NCBI GenBank assembly: GCA_027625915.1
Contig: JANTQA010000042.1
Location: 5,220,001 to 5,284,000, forward strand
From: Anaeramoeba flamelloides
Taxonomy: Eukaryota > Metamonada > Anaeramoebidae
Reading direction: 5' to 3'
Length of the DNA stretch: 64,000 nt
The position numbers and the translations under genes are program-made. The notes under the pieces were generated by a model, which did not search any database, had not been told where the DNA came from, and worked only from the letters and a program-made list of their open reading frames with translations. Position 1 is the stretch's first letter; every line of letters starts with the position of its first letter. Shown piece after piece: positions 9,887 to 18,860 of the stretch.

Positions 9887-12800
9887 ATGTCTGGTTTTGA
9901 CAAAGGACAAGTGTATGCATCCAACCAGGGGTTAACAACTGATTTGGAAGTTACCCAAACAAACACGCTCGTGAAAACAAGATTCATTTCATTCCTTCAG
10001 AAATTCCGAAGAAACAATTCCTATATTTATCGGGATCAGTTGGTGACGCATTTCAACATCGGTGCGCATTATTTGGAAGTGACCCTAGAAGATTTGGGGA
10101 TGTTTGATCCTGAATTAGTCCAAGAACTGATTCAGCGCCCATCTCAAACATTACAAAATTTTGAAGAGGCTGCTTTCCATACAATCAAAAGATTGACAAA
10201 CGAAAAAGACGAGCAAAGTGAAGAAGAAGAAGAAGACGGTGACGAAGGTGAAGAAAAAAAAGAAAAAAAAGAGAACGAAGAAGAATTCAAAGACGAAGAC
10301 AATGTTTTTTTAATCGACAAAACAACCAAATTAGACAAAGAAAAAGAAGAAGAATTGAAAAGAAAAAAAGGATTTCTGTCGCGGCAAAGCAAAACGATTC
10401 AAATAATTATTAAAAGCGAGACAAACGCAATTTCCCTGAGAAAATTGAGTGCACAGAATGTCTCACAATTTGTCAAAATCCATGGGCTGATTGTCTCTGC
10501 GTCAAGGATCAGATCAAAGGTCAAAAAACTGGTTTGTCAATGCCGTACATGTGGGCACATAACTGTTTTGAATTGTGGTACCTCATTGGGAACAGCGATT
10601 ACTTTACCGAGGACGTGTGGAAGGATTTCCACTCTTAGTGACGAAGTCAAATGTCCACTTGATCCCTATGTCATTATTTCGGACAGATCCAAGTTTGTTG
10701 ATCAGCAGACACTACGGGTACAAGAGCCGCCAGAAAGCGTGCCCACGGGAGAAATCCCAAGAACTGTTTCGTTGTCTGTGGACAGGTACCTAGTCAATCG
10801 GGTTGTGCCAGGGACAAGGATCGTCGCAACAGGTGTCTTTTCTGTGATCCAAAGCCACCGAAAAAACAATATGAAATCCATTGCTGTCCGCACACCGTTT
10901 ATCAAATGCTTTGGGCTACAGGTTGACTTGGACGGCAAGGGGCGAACAACTAAACGCTTCTCAAAGAAAGAAATTGAAAAGTTTAAAGAATTATCAAGAA
11001 CACCCAAGGTGTCCCAATTGATTGCAAGCTCAATTGCCCCAGCAATTTTCGGATACGAAGACATCAAAAAGGCCCTGTCTGTCCAATTGTTTGGAGGAGT
11101 TCGAAAGCAATTGCCTGACGGACTAAAATTAAGAGGCGAAATTAATGTCTTATTGTTGGGTGATCCTTCCACTTCCAAATCTCAATTCTTGAAATTTATT
11201 GAAAGGGTCGCGCCCATTGCTGTTTATACTTCAGGAAAGGGTTCAAGTGCATCTGGTTTATGTGTTCATCCAGATTCTTTACTTTCAATTTATTTTAAGG
11301 AAAAATGTGAAAATAATGATAAAACCATAAAAAACAACCAACAACAACAACAACAACAACAACAAACAAAACCAAATCAAAAATTCCCTCAATTCGGAAA
11401 AAAAAGAACCACAATTAAAGATCTAGTCGAAAACTATTTTAAATTGCATTCCAAAAACAGCCCCACTGAGGAAGTAATGAAAAACTATGCCTGGAGGAAA
11501 TCCGTAACAAATCTAAAATGCCCTATATATATTCAATCGGCAACCGAAAAACGGAAAATTAAATATTTATGGAAGCTACGCTCACCAAAATATTTGATTC
11601 AAATTGAAACAGAAAATAAGAAATCAATTACCATTACAGAAAATACCAAACTTTTTGTTAAAAATCGTGGTTGGTTAAAGCCTAAAAACCTAAAAATATT
11701 AATTGACGAAATAGCCGTTTCAAATAAGAACGAATTTAACAATAGCAATAAGAACAAGAACAAGAACAAGAACAATAGCAAGAACAGGAACAATGTTAAC
11801 GATTTAATTGGCAATAAATCAATTGAAAATTCTATTAATTATCAAGCCACTTTTGAAAAAATTAAATCAATCAAAATGATTAAATCAAATACTGAATATG
11901 TTTATGATTTAACTGTTGAAAATACACACAATTTCCTTGTTGACGGAATTGTTGTACATAACACTGCAAGTGTAATCCGTGATCCACAAAGCAAAGAGTT
12001 TTATTTAGAAGGCGGTGCCTTTGTGCTCGCTGACGACGGCATTGTCTGTATTGACGAGTTCGATAAGATGGACATCCATGATCGTGTCGCGATCCACGAG
12101 CCCATGGAGCAACAAACCATTTCGATTGCTAAGGCCGGGATAACCGCAGTGCTGAATTCAAGAACTGCAGTATTGGCTGCTGCAAACCCCGTTTTCGGTA
12201 GGTATGACGAAATGAAAACCCCACTCGAAAATATCGATTTCCAAATGACCATTTTGTCTCGATTTGATTTGATCTTCATTGTCCGTGACATCATGAACGA
12301 AAAAAGAGATCGTAAAATTGCCTCCCATATTTTAAACATTCACAAATATCAAAAAACACAAACAGAGGACACAGAAATTGATTTAAATCTCTTGAAAAGA
12401 TACATCTCGTACGCGAGAACCTATTGCAACCCCGTGCTAACCAAGGCCGCAGCTGCCTTATTGAGAAATAATTATGTGTCCATTCGATCAGGAATACGCT
12501 CCGAATCCGAATTTTCAGGGAATGGCGGCGGTGGATCTTCTTCCTCCTCGGGAATCCCCATCACAGTGAGACAATTGGAAGCTATCATTAGAATCTCAGA
12601 AGCCATGGCCCGAATGCGATTAAGCAAAGTCGCCAAAAAGGAAGACGTGAGAGAAGCTATTAGATTGTTTAAGGCTTCAACTCTACAGGCTGCAAACCAA
12701 ACAGGATTTAGCTCCGAAGGATCTCTCAGAAAGGATTTAGTGCAACAAATTGAAACAGCGGAAAATAAAATTAGAATTCGCCTCAGAGTCGGATCAAGCT

Positions 12801-12940
12801 TCCCTGAAAAGAAAATTATAGACTCCTTAACCTCACAAGGCGTAAAAGAATTTGCTATTAAAAAGGCAATTCAGATCATGATAGGGAGAGAAGAATTGGA
12901 ATATCTTCACAGAAGAAGAATTTTATATCGTAAAAAATAA
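9887..12940 (+). CDS. MCM5: MCM5 replicative helicase subunit containing an in-frame intein
   Basis: MCM5 is one of six AAA+ subunits of the MCM2-7 ring that unwinds DNA at replication forks. The frame has 1017 codons; without the intein (residues 459-692) the protein is 783 residues, near the usual MCM5 size. In order: an N-terminal MCM domain with an acidic/Lys-rich insert (about 105-165), the Cys zinc ribbon (CQCRTC at 217, later PRTC and KCPLDPY), Walker A GDPSTSKSQ at 425, the conserved TSGKGSSASGL, the intein, then TASVIRDP, Walker B CIDEFDKM with Asp723-Glu724, the arginine-finger region LSRFDLIF, the MCM5-typical SIPITVRQLEAI-like segment, and a C-terminal winged helix ending HRRRILYRKK. 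MCM5 rather than another MCM is indicated by EPPESVPTGEIPR and the C-terminus. No introns are visible. AATAAA lies just after the stop. Confidence 0.97.
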   Translation: MSGFDKGQVYASNQGLTTDLEVTQTNTLVKTRFISFLQKFRRNNSYIYRDQLVTHFNIGAHYLEVTLEDLGMFDPELVQELIQRPSQTLQNFEEAAFHTIKRLTNEKDEQSEEEEEDGDEGEEKKEKKENEEEFKDEDNVFLIDKTTKLDKEKEEELKRKKGFLSRQSKTIQIIIKSETNAISLRKLSAQNVSQFVKIHGLIVSASRIRSKVKKLVCQCRTCGHITVLNCGTSLGTAITLPRTCGRISTLSDEVKCPLDPYVIISDRSKFVDQQTLRVQEPPESVPTGEIPRTVSLSVDRYLVNRVVPGTRIVATGVFSVIQSHRKNNMKSIAVRTPFIKCFGLQVDLDGKGRTTKRFSKKEIEKFKELSRTPKVSQLIASSIAPAIFGYEDIKKALSVQLFGGVRKQLPDGLKLRGEINVLLLGDPSTSKSQFLKFIERVAPIAVYTSGKGSSASGLCVHPDSLLSIYFKEKCENNDKTIKNNQQQQQQQQQTKPNQKFPQFGKKRTTIKDLVENYFKLHSKNSPTEEVMKNYAWRKSVTNLKCPIYIQSATEKRKIKYLWKLRSPKYLIQIETENKKSITITENTKLFVKNRGWLKPKNLKILIDEIAVSNKNEFNNSNKNKNKNKNNSKNRNNVNDLIGNKSIENSINYQATFEKIKSIKMIKSNTEYVYDLTVENTHNFLVDGIVVHNTASVIRDPQSKEFYLEGGAFVLADDGIVCIDEFDKMDIHDRVAIHEPMEQQTISIAKAGITAVLNSRTAVLAAANPVFGRYDEMKTPLENIDFQMTILSRFDLIFIVRDIMNEKRDRKIASHILNIHKYQKTQTEDTEIDLNLLKRYISYARTYCNPVLTKAAAALLRNNYVSIRSGIRSESEFSGNGGGGSSSSSGIPITVRQLEAIIRISEAMARMRLSKVAKKEDVREAIRLFKASTLQAANQTGFSSEGSLRKDLVQQIETAENKIRIRLRVGSSFPEKKIIDSLTSQGVKEFAIKKAIQIMIGREELEYLHRRRILYRKK
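11261..11962 (+). other. Intein (mini-intein) within MCM5
   Basis: This 234-residue protein intron would excise itself after translation and join SASGL to TASV of the helicase. It starts with Cys1 (CVHPDSLLSIYF, block A). Block B is recognisable as KYLIQIETENKKSITITENT followed by KLFVKNRGWL. Block F reads VYDLTVENTHNFLVDG and block G ends IVVHN, with penultimate His, terminal Asn and a Thr nucleophile at +1. It interrupts an invariant MCM stretch between Walker A and Walker B. Block B carries Thr where the TxxH histidine is usual (intein residue 129). Between blocks B and F there are only about 75 residues, including an Asn/Lys-rich tract, so the homing endonuclease is absent. Codons are more AT-rich than in the extein, and a polyglutamine run follows block A. 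GT-AG removal at these borders is impossible in phase. Confidence in the intein is very high; splicing activity is inferred. Confidence 0.95.
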
Positions 12941-13069
12941 TTTATACCAAAATAAAATTTTTTTATTTTTTTTTTTTTGTTTGGTTGAAATTTTTAATTT
13001 GCCCAAAATTAACATTTTTTAATTTATTTTTTTTATTAGAATCTTGGAGAGAGGCAGTTAGACAAAATT

Positions 13070-13375
13070 ACCTCCTGTTTGCCTTTCGGTTTTTTTTAAT
13101 TTGAGAAATAAAAAGAAAATTTAAATAAATTTTCAGCTTATTTCTCAAATCAAAAAAAACCTCGGCACTTTCCGATAGGTTTTCCAGAATAAAAAAGATT
13201 TGAGTAAAATCTATGATTTTTTTCTATTCTTTTGAATTCTGGAAAACCGCCGTTAGCTTTTCTTGAGTTTTCTGTTTATTAGGAAAATCGATAGATTTTA
13301 CTAATAAAACAGAAAACCTCAAGAAAAGCTATTCACTTGACTCACTCTACAGCACTATATGGCACTTTATGGAAT
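13070..13375. repeat. Modular hairpin array, copy 2, just 3' of MCM5
   Basis: Three consecutive palindromes, each about 65-75 bp, are joined by GC-containing linkers. The first is built on TTTGAGAAATAAAAAGAAAA, the second on TTTTCCAGAAT with its inverse ATTCTGGAAAA, the third on CTTTTCTTGAGTTTTCTG with its inverse. The linkers read CTCGGCACTTTCCGATAGG and CCGCCGTTAG. The block ends CACTTGACTCACTCTACAGC. It begins about 130 bp after the MCM5 stop. The modules also occur in the other arrays, in different order. Confidence 0.75.
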
Positions 13376-13449
13376 CTTTAATTTATTTTGAGTTTTCTAT
13401 TCTGGTTCTAAAAAAAAGCTCGATTAAAACTCGAAGGATATCTTTTCTT

Positions 13450-13815
13450 TTTTTAAATGAAAAGAAATGAAAATATTTTTAAACAGGGACAAGATAAATA
13501 CAAGAAAAACAAAAGAAGGCCAAAAATAATAAAAAAAAGTAAAAACTTATTAAGGTTTTTATGTCTACCTAATGTTGAATGGATTCATGTTTGTTTCCTT
13601 TTTGTTAATTAAGTTGAATATTTCTTGTTCATTACCAGAATTTATTTTTAATAAAGAACTTAAAATAATTGGCTAACTAGAGATCAAATCAAATAAGTTA
13701 CTTTATTAAGTTTTAAATTAGAAATTTATAGATAGGAAAGATCTAGAAAGTGTTGAGTTTTTTAGAATAAGAATTTGTTTTCAAAATTTTCTTTTTGTTT
13801 GTTTTCATTTTTTTT
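13450..13815. repeat. Dispersed repeat D, copy 2
   Basis: Shares TGTTGAATGGATTCATGTTT, GATCAAATCAAATAAGTTAC and GAGTTTTTTAGAATAAGAAT with 6250-6615 in the same order. As at the first copy, it directly follows a hairpin array 3' of a gene. Confidence 0.6.
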
Positions 13816-14033
13816 TTATACTTTATTATGTATTTTTACCAAACCACGTTTTCAACTTAATCCTACTTAATAGTACCAACTTGAAAATATTAATTCAATT
13901 TTGTCAACAACATTAAAATATTATATTGAAAGACCAAATCATTTATATTCAGTTTATTTGAGTTACTTCAGTTCTTCGTTTAACTTCTTTCAATTCAGTT
14001 TTTCTATGAGCTTATCAAAAAAAAAATATATTT

Positions 14034-14035
<2 letters not shown>

Positions 14036-14072
<37 letters not shown>
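14036..14072. repeat. (TA)n microsatellite
   Basis: An uninterrupted TA dinucleotide run. Similar runs occur at about 20826-20851, 53248-53272 and 59897-59958. Confidence 0.9.
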
Positions 14073-14075
<3 letters not shown>

Positions 14076-14499
14076 GTAATGTATTGAATTATCAATTAAC
14101 ATAATGATACTAAATTTTTATATTTAATAACTTTTAAATAAAAAATAAATCTTGGAAAAAAAATACAAAAAGAAATAATTATTGTTTTTTTCCAATATCA
14201 AAAAAAAAAAAAAAATATTGAAAAAATATATTTATCTTTTACCTATTTAGACTTTTATATTATCATGTAATTTTGGATTAACGATAAATAATATAAAATA
14301 TTTACATTATTACCAATATCCTTTTTAATGTTAAGTTTAAATTTTGTAAAAAAAATATATCACCCGAGGTGCTAGGGGTATAAAATATTGTCCAATAAGG
14401 ACTTGGACTAATTCAAAAATAAAAAAATACTAATTTTGAAAACCATTATTTTTTAATCCTTTTTTTAGAATAAAAAATAATGATCTTGCTAGTAATTAT

Positions 14500-15786
14500 A
14501 TAACAGGTTTTGATGATAACATATATTATCTTGATATTAACAATAAAATCGCAATAATATTAAAAAAATCGCGATTAGTCCTACTTTATCTTGAAAAATC
14601 ATAAATTTCGATATTCCATAAATTCAAGATAAAATAATAAAGCGATAAAATGAAAAATTATTTTTTTGAAATCACGTTAAAAAATATCTTGACTTTTTCA
14701 AAAGCCTTGATATATTTACATGCCTTTTCACCTTTAATAATGACAGAAGGTGTTTGTAAGTGTTGATAATTGACTTCAAATACTTGAAAGTTTTGAAAGA
14801 CAGAAAACTTTTAGAAACGGAATGAATTTGTTTGTAAGTAGTTTAAACATTTTATTCTTTTTATTTTTTTTTTAATTTATAAATATAATATCTCAAAACG
14901 AATTTTATGATCAAACTAATTATTACCCATTTCAACAATATACTTGAATATAAAATATATGTGTTTTTTTAAAAAGGGGTTATTACCTTCACAAGTTAAA
15001 TAAACAAAAAAGAATTAAGAGAAATTTTCCTTCTTATGGGTGATATATCAAGCAAAAACCTCTAAGCTCTAGTTGTACTTTATGTCCAATACAAAGATTC
15101 AACAAGAAGAATTAGAATAAGAAAACAATTGTACAAAAAATCTTAATAATTGGTGATATTCTGGCTATAGTTGTTGTGAAAGCTTTTGTAAACTTATCCA
15201 ACCCCTTTCAGCTTTCCTGGAATATTGAACATATTTTCACCAAGAACACATCCTTTAAAGAATGTGTGAAGGGTTGGTTGTTTTAGAAGCTCTTTTATTC
15301 ACAAAATTTACAACACCAGTTTTGACTAGGAAAATATTTATTTATCTTTAGATATTATTGTTGTTGATCTTAAAAGGATCGATAGGCTTGTCAACCAGAT
15401 AAAATGACAATACAATAAAACTCTTTGATCTGATCCTTGATAGAGTAAAGTATCTTTTTTGTTGTTTTTTCAAAGAATAACTTTTTTTTTCATAAGGATC
15501 TATTTTTTGATGAATCAATAAAATTTTCTTTCTGAAATTATTGCTCAATTATCCCAAATCCCCATCAACCATTATATTGTGATTACTTTTTAATCGCGAT
15601 ATTTTGGCATTTATCACGATTTTGAAAATAATTATCAAGATTTTATAAAATATCGCGATTTTTCATATAATCGGGATTTGATTGAATATCATGATTTTCG
15701 AAAATATCTTGATTTGATAAAGTATCTATCAAGATTTTTGTAACATGATCGTGAATTAAGCAGAGGTATCATCAAAACATCTATTT
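14500..15786. mobile_element. 1.3 kb element with GCGATTTT-type subterminal repeats
   Basis: The left end ACAGGTTTTGATGATAAC matches the inverted right end AGATGTTTTGATGATACC. Inside both ends lie degenerate, spaced copies of ATCGCGATTTT and TATCTTGATTTT (14535-14645 and 15575-15740). A middle stretch around 15000-15550 is less AT-rich and may be a decayed gene, but nothing was recognised. Short inverted ends with clustered subterminal repeats are seen in cut-and-paste DNA transposons such as hAT or Mutator relatives; the family is not established here. Confidence 0.5.
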
Positions 15787-16433
15787 TTTGATATTTTAAT
15801 ATTTGACTATTTTTTTAAAAAAGGGGGAATAAAATGAAAAAACAAAAAAAAAACAATTGCTATCAATTTTCGAATCATATTTCTCAAAATCAGCTCTCCT
15901 GAATTTCGAAATTTGAATAGAAATAAAGATTTTTTTTACTAAATTAATTCCCAGAGATTCAATAACATTAGAACAACATGATGTTACATGGCGACGAACG
16001 ATCTTTCAATAAGTATAAATTACAAAACAATTATAAACAATAAATTGAAAAAAAGATAAGAGTAAAAATGTGAAATAAAGTTTAATATATTGATATTTCC
16101 GAAATTTATTTTTTTCTTCTAATATTTATACAAGCCCTTAAAATACATGTAATCTATCTGACACAACAATGACGAAAATAATTAAATTGTCGTTTACTAT
16201 TCCCAAAAAACATATTTTTTAAGTAATGGGATATTTTAATCATTTAACGATTTTTATAAAAAATGAATTTTCAAAAAAAAAAAAAAAAAGAAAATCAAAA
16301 AAATAACACAAATTCTAAATTATTAATATTTTTTTGTTTATTCTCTCATGATAAATAATAATATCAAAAATGATAACAAAAAAATAAAAAAATACATAAA
16401 CAATAATAATTCAATGATAATAATATACCATTG

Positions 16434-16994
16434 TAAACTAAATTCCAAAATTTTGGGCACAGTTTAAACACTTGAAAGAAAAACAATACCACATTTTAGA
16501 TTCAATTTGGAAATAATTTTTAATTTACACAAACTATTTATTTCATTTTTTGTCTTTTCTGTTTTGTTTTCATTTCCTTTTTTCTCAGTTATGTAATCTG
16601 TTTGGTTAGATCAGAAAACTTTTTTTCAATGAATGATAGAAGATTAGTGTTAAGTTTGTTTAATAGAAAAATAACATACAATTGGTTGATGGCATCTTAT
16701 CATTTGATGGATTAATAAATGTTGGTGAAATTTCAACAAATTTACCAATATAATTTTTTTGTTCTGCTCGTTTCGTCATTTTGGACACGCCAATTTGTTT
16801 TTTTTCTGGGTTTTATATTTTTTTCATCTATTTGAATGAAAATTATTACTTATAAAAACATTAATACTGGGTAACTTGATTGGGGTTTAATATTACGTTT
16901 GGCAAATATACAATAAATTGAGTTATTTTTTTTTTGACCTATTTTTGATTTTGGGTGTTTCTGTGATGCCCAAATTTTTGGAATGGGGTTTATA
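16434..16994 (+). mobile_element. Family F MITE, copy 1
   Basis: The left end AAACTAAATTCCAAAATTTT and the inverted right end AAACCCCATTCCAAAAATTT continue into GGGCA on both sides. The body matches 53721-54250 and, with more divergence, 62503-62900 and the reverse strand of 19080-19565. No coding content. It lies just 3' of the WD40 gene. Confidence 0.65.
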
Positions 16995-17064
16995 ATTAAA
17001 TTTATCAATTGATTCTAAACAACATTAATATTATTTGGATTATTAATTGCTTATAATTTCTCTC

Positions 17065-18657
17065 TTATTTAAATTCGCCTGATGACAAAAAAAACCTGTT
17101 TCTCAATTCTACTTTAAATTTCAAAATTTCAGATTTTCTTGAGATATACAAAAATTCGCTATCGGGCGAAAAGCAAACTCCAGATATTTGGGAGATATTG
17201 CTATTCGAAATTTTCACCTCTTGATATTCTAAATACTCTCTGGCGTCAATTACTGTTGCCATGTTTCTGTCTTCTGTTAATACAAGTAATTTCCCCTCGT
17301 GCGAATATTTCACATTTTTCACTGGCCTGAGGAGATTATTTGATTGGTTTGATTTGATTTGCGTAAGAACCTTTTTCGTGTTCCTGATATCAAAAATTGC
17401 AGCATGTCCAAGCTGCGAGGCAATTGCAAAATGGCAGCCGTTTGGGCTCCAATCAATGGCAAAGCAAGAAGAGTGCTTGTTTACAATTTTCTCTACTTGC
17501 AGATCTTGTGCTCGGTTGTCGACTAAATAGATCAAATGGTTGTTCCCTAAAACTGAAATAACTGATCCTCGTGTGTCTGGCTTCACCTTAAATGCGTTAA
17601 TTCGTGTTACAAATTTTATTCTTTTCTGCATGTGGATCCTTTCATTTGAAATGTTGAGTTGATCCAAATTCCCCAAGGTGTTCCCAAGAAATGCCTTTGT
17701 GTCACCATTATTTACAGTCGTGCTGGTGCCACTTTGCTTCGAAACAATTTCAACACCTGTAATGATCCCTACCTCGCGATACCGTTGCGAGTGCCTTTCT
17801 TGCGATGTTAACGATTGAACAGAAATTGAACTATTGACTCCGCCGACAACACAAACATTTTCCTTCACGTCGAATGCCGTAATGGGCATCAAGCATTCTA
17901 AAAAGTCTTGTGACTCTTGTTGTGATTGGTTGTAAACCTTTATTTTTCTGTTTTGTGTGAAAAATAATAAATTGGGATTTGACATGGGATTCCTTAAAAA
18001 GTCACGGCATTTCTTACTCGTAAATGTTGTTTTTTGTTGATAACGAACAATATTATTCAAAGAAATAAAGTCTTTGGTCTTTAACAAATTATCGTTCTGT
18101 CCAATTTCGTTGCTACTTTCCCTTTCCCTTTCCCTTTCCATTGGCAGTAAGACTCTTCTTCTAAAGCCGTCAATAGTATTTGGTATGTCAAATAGATCCT
18201 GAAAAAAGTTTCTTGAAAAAATTTCAAGCCTTTCTTCGGTTCCATTTTGTGTTAATGACAGATTCCCGGAATTTGTCAATTGTGTACTTTCTTCGTTGGT
18301 TGGTACATTGACTATTGAAATTGGCTGATTGCTAAATGTTCGTTCACTTTCACTTTCTCTTTCTCGTTCTCTCCCTCGTTCTCTTCCTCTTTCTCTTTGT
18401 CTTTGACCGATTAAATCTCTTTCTATTCTTCTTTGTATTTGTCTTCGCATTCGTCTTTGTCTTCGTGTTTGTCTTTGTGTTAGTTGATCGAAATTGGAAG
18501 TCTCATCATTGGTTTCAGTTTGAAGTGTTGTTCTATTAACAAGGTGTCTTTCTCTTTCAAACTGCATTTCAATATTTAATGGAAACAAAGAAAAAGGTTC
18601 TCGATCATTATTGTTATTAAAATTTCGTGTACGAAACGTAAAGTTTGAAAAATTCAT
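17065..18657 (-). CDS. WD40-repeat protein of the DUF2415 type
   Basis: This single-exon frame encodes 530 residues from the ATG at 18657; an upstream in-frame TTG is not a credible start. The N-terminal 200 residues are Arg/Glu/Gln-rich and contain RERERE-type runs (about 85-110), probably disordered. From about residue 210 the sequence forms a beta-propeller: repeats with VCVVGGVNSSISVQ, FAIDWSPNGCHFAIASQLGH, AAIFDIRN and VKNVKYSHEGKLLVLTEDRN followed by VIDAREY and ISGVCFSPDSEFLYI. The VKxVKYSxEGxxLxxTEDRN block followed by a SGxxFSPDS block is the signature I associate with DUF2415 WD proteins of fungi and plants (such as the fission yeast protein C2A9.03), whose function is largely unknown. 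It probably acts as a protein-interaction scaffold. Family assignment is fairly secure; the role is unknown. Confidence 0.85.
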   Translation of the reverse strand: MNFSNFTFRTRNFNNNNDREPFSLFPLNIEMQFERERHLVNRTTLQTETNDETSNFDQLTQRQTRRQRRMRRQIQRRIERDLIGQRQRERGRERGRERERESESERTFSNQPISIVNVPTNEESTQLTNSGNLSLTQNGTEERLEIFSRNFFQDLFDIPNTIDGFRRRVLLPMERERERESSNEIGQNDNLLKTKDFISLNNIVRYQQKTTFTSKKCRDFLRNPMSNPNLLFFTQNRKIKVYNQSQQESQDFLECLMPITAFDVKENVCVVGGVNSSISVQSLTSQERHSQRYREVGIITGVEIVSKQSGTSTTVNNGDTKAFLGNTLGNLDQLNISNERIHMQKRIKFVTRINAFKVKPDTRGSVISVLGNNHLIYLVDNRAQDLQVEKIVNKHSSCFAIDWSPNGCHFAIASQLGHAAIFDIRNTKKVLTQIKSNQSNNLLRPVKNVKYSHEGKLLVLTEDRNMATVIDAREYLEYQEVKISNSNISQISGVCFSPDSEFLYISRKSEILKFKVELRNRFFLSSGEFK

Positions 18658-18860
18658 TTGGGTTTCGAAAGTAATCAACAAACTAAGAAGACAAAAATTT
18701 CAAAAAATGTTTTTGTGACAAAACCATTTTTAAAGCACTAAAAAATGGACCAGATTCTCATAAAAAACAAAAACCCTCTCAGAAATTTCCCATAAATGGA
18801 TGAGTATTTTCGAAAAATTTCCAAAGAAAAAACTTTTTTTCATAAAGTACATACAAATTA

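Noticed and set aside
10702-11178. 158-codon minus-strand frame within MCM5
   Set aside because: It is a shadow of the conserved MCM5 coding sequence on the other strand.
11700-11890. A homing endonuclease in the intein
   Set aside because: Only about 75 residues separate blocks B and F, with an Asn/Lys-rich tract and no LAGLIDADG motif.
11261-11962. The MCM5 insert as a spliceosomal intron
   Set aside because: It is open throughout, has no GT-AG pair that restores the frame at the conserved MCM junction, and carries clear intein motifs at both ends.
18658-18681. TTG start of the WD40 gene at 18681
   Set aside because: Eukaryotic initiation at TTG is unlikely and an ATG lies eight codons downstream.
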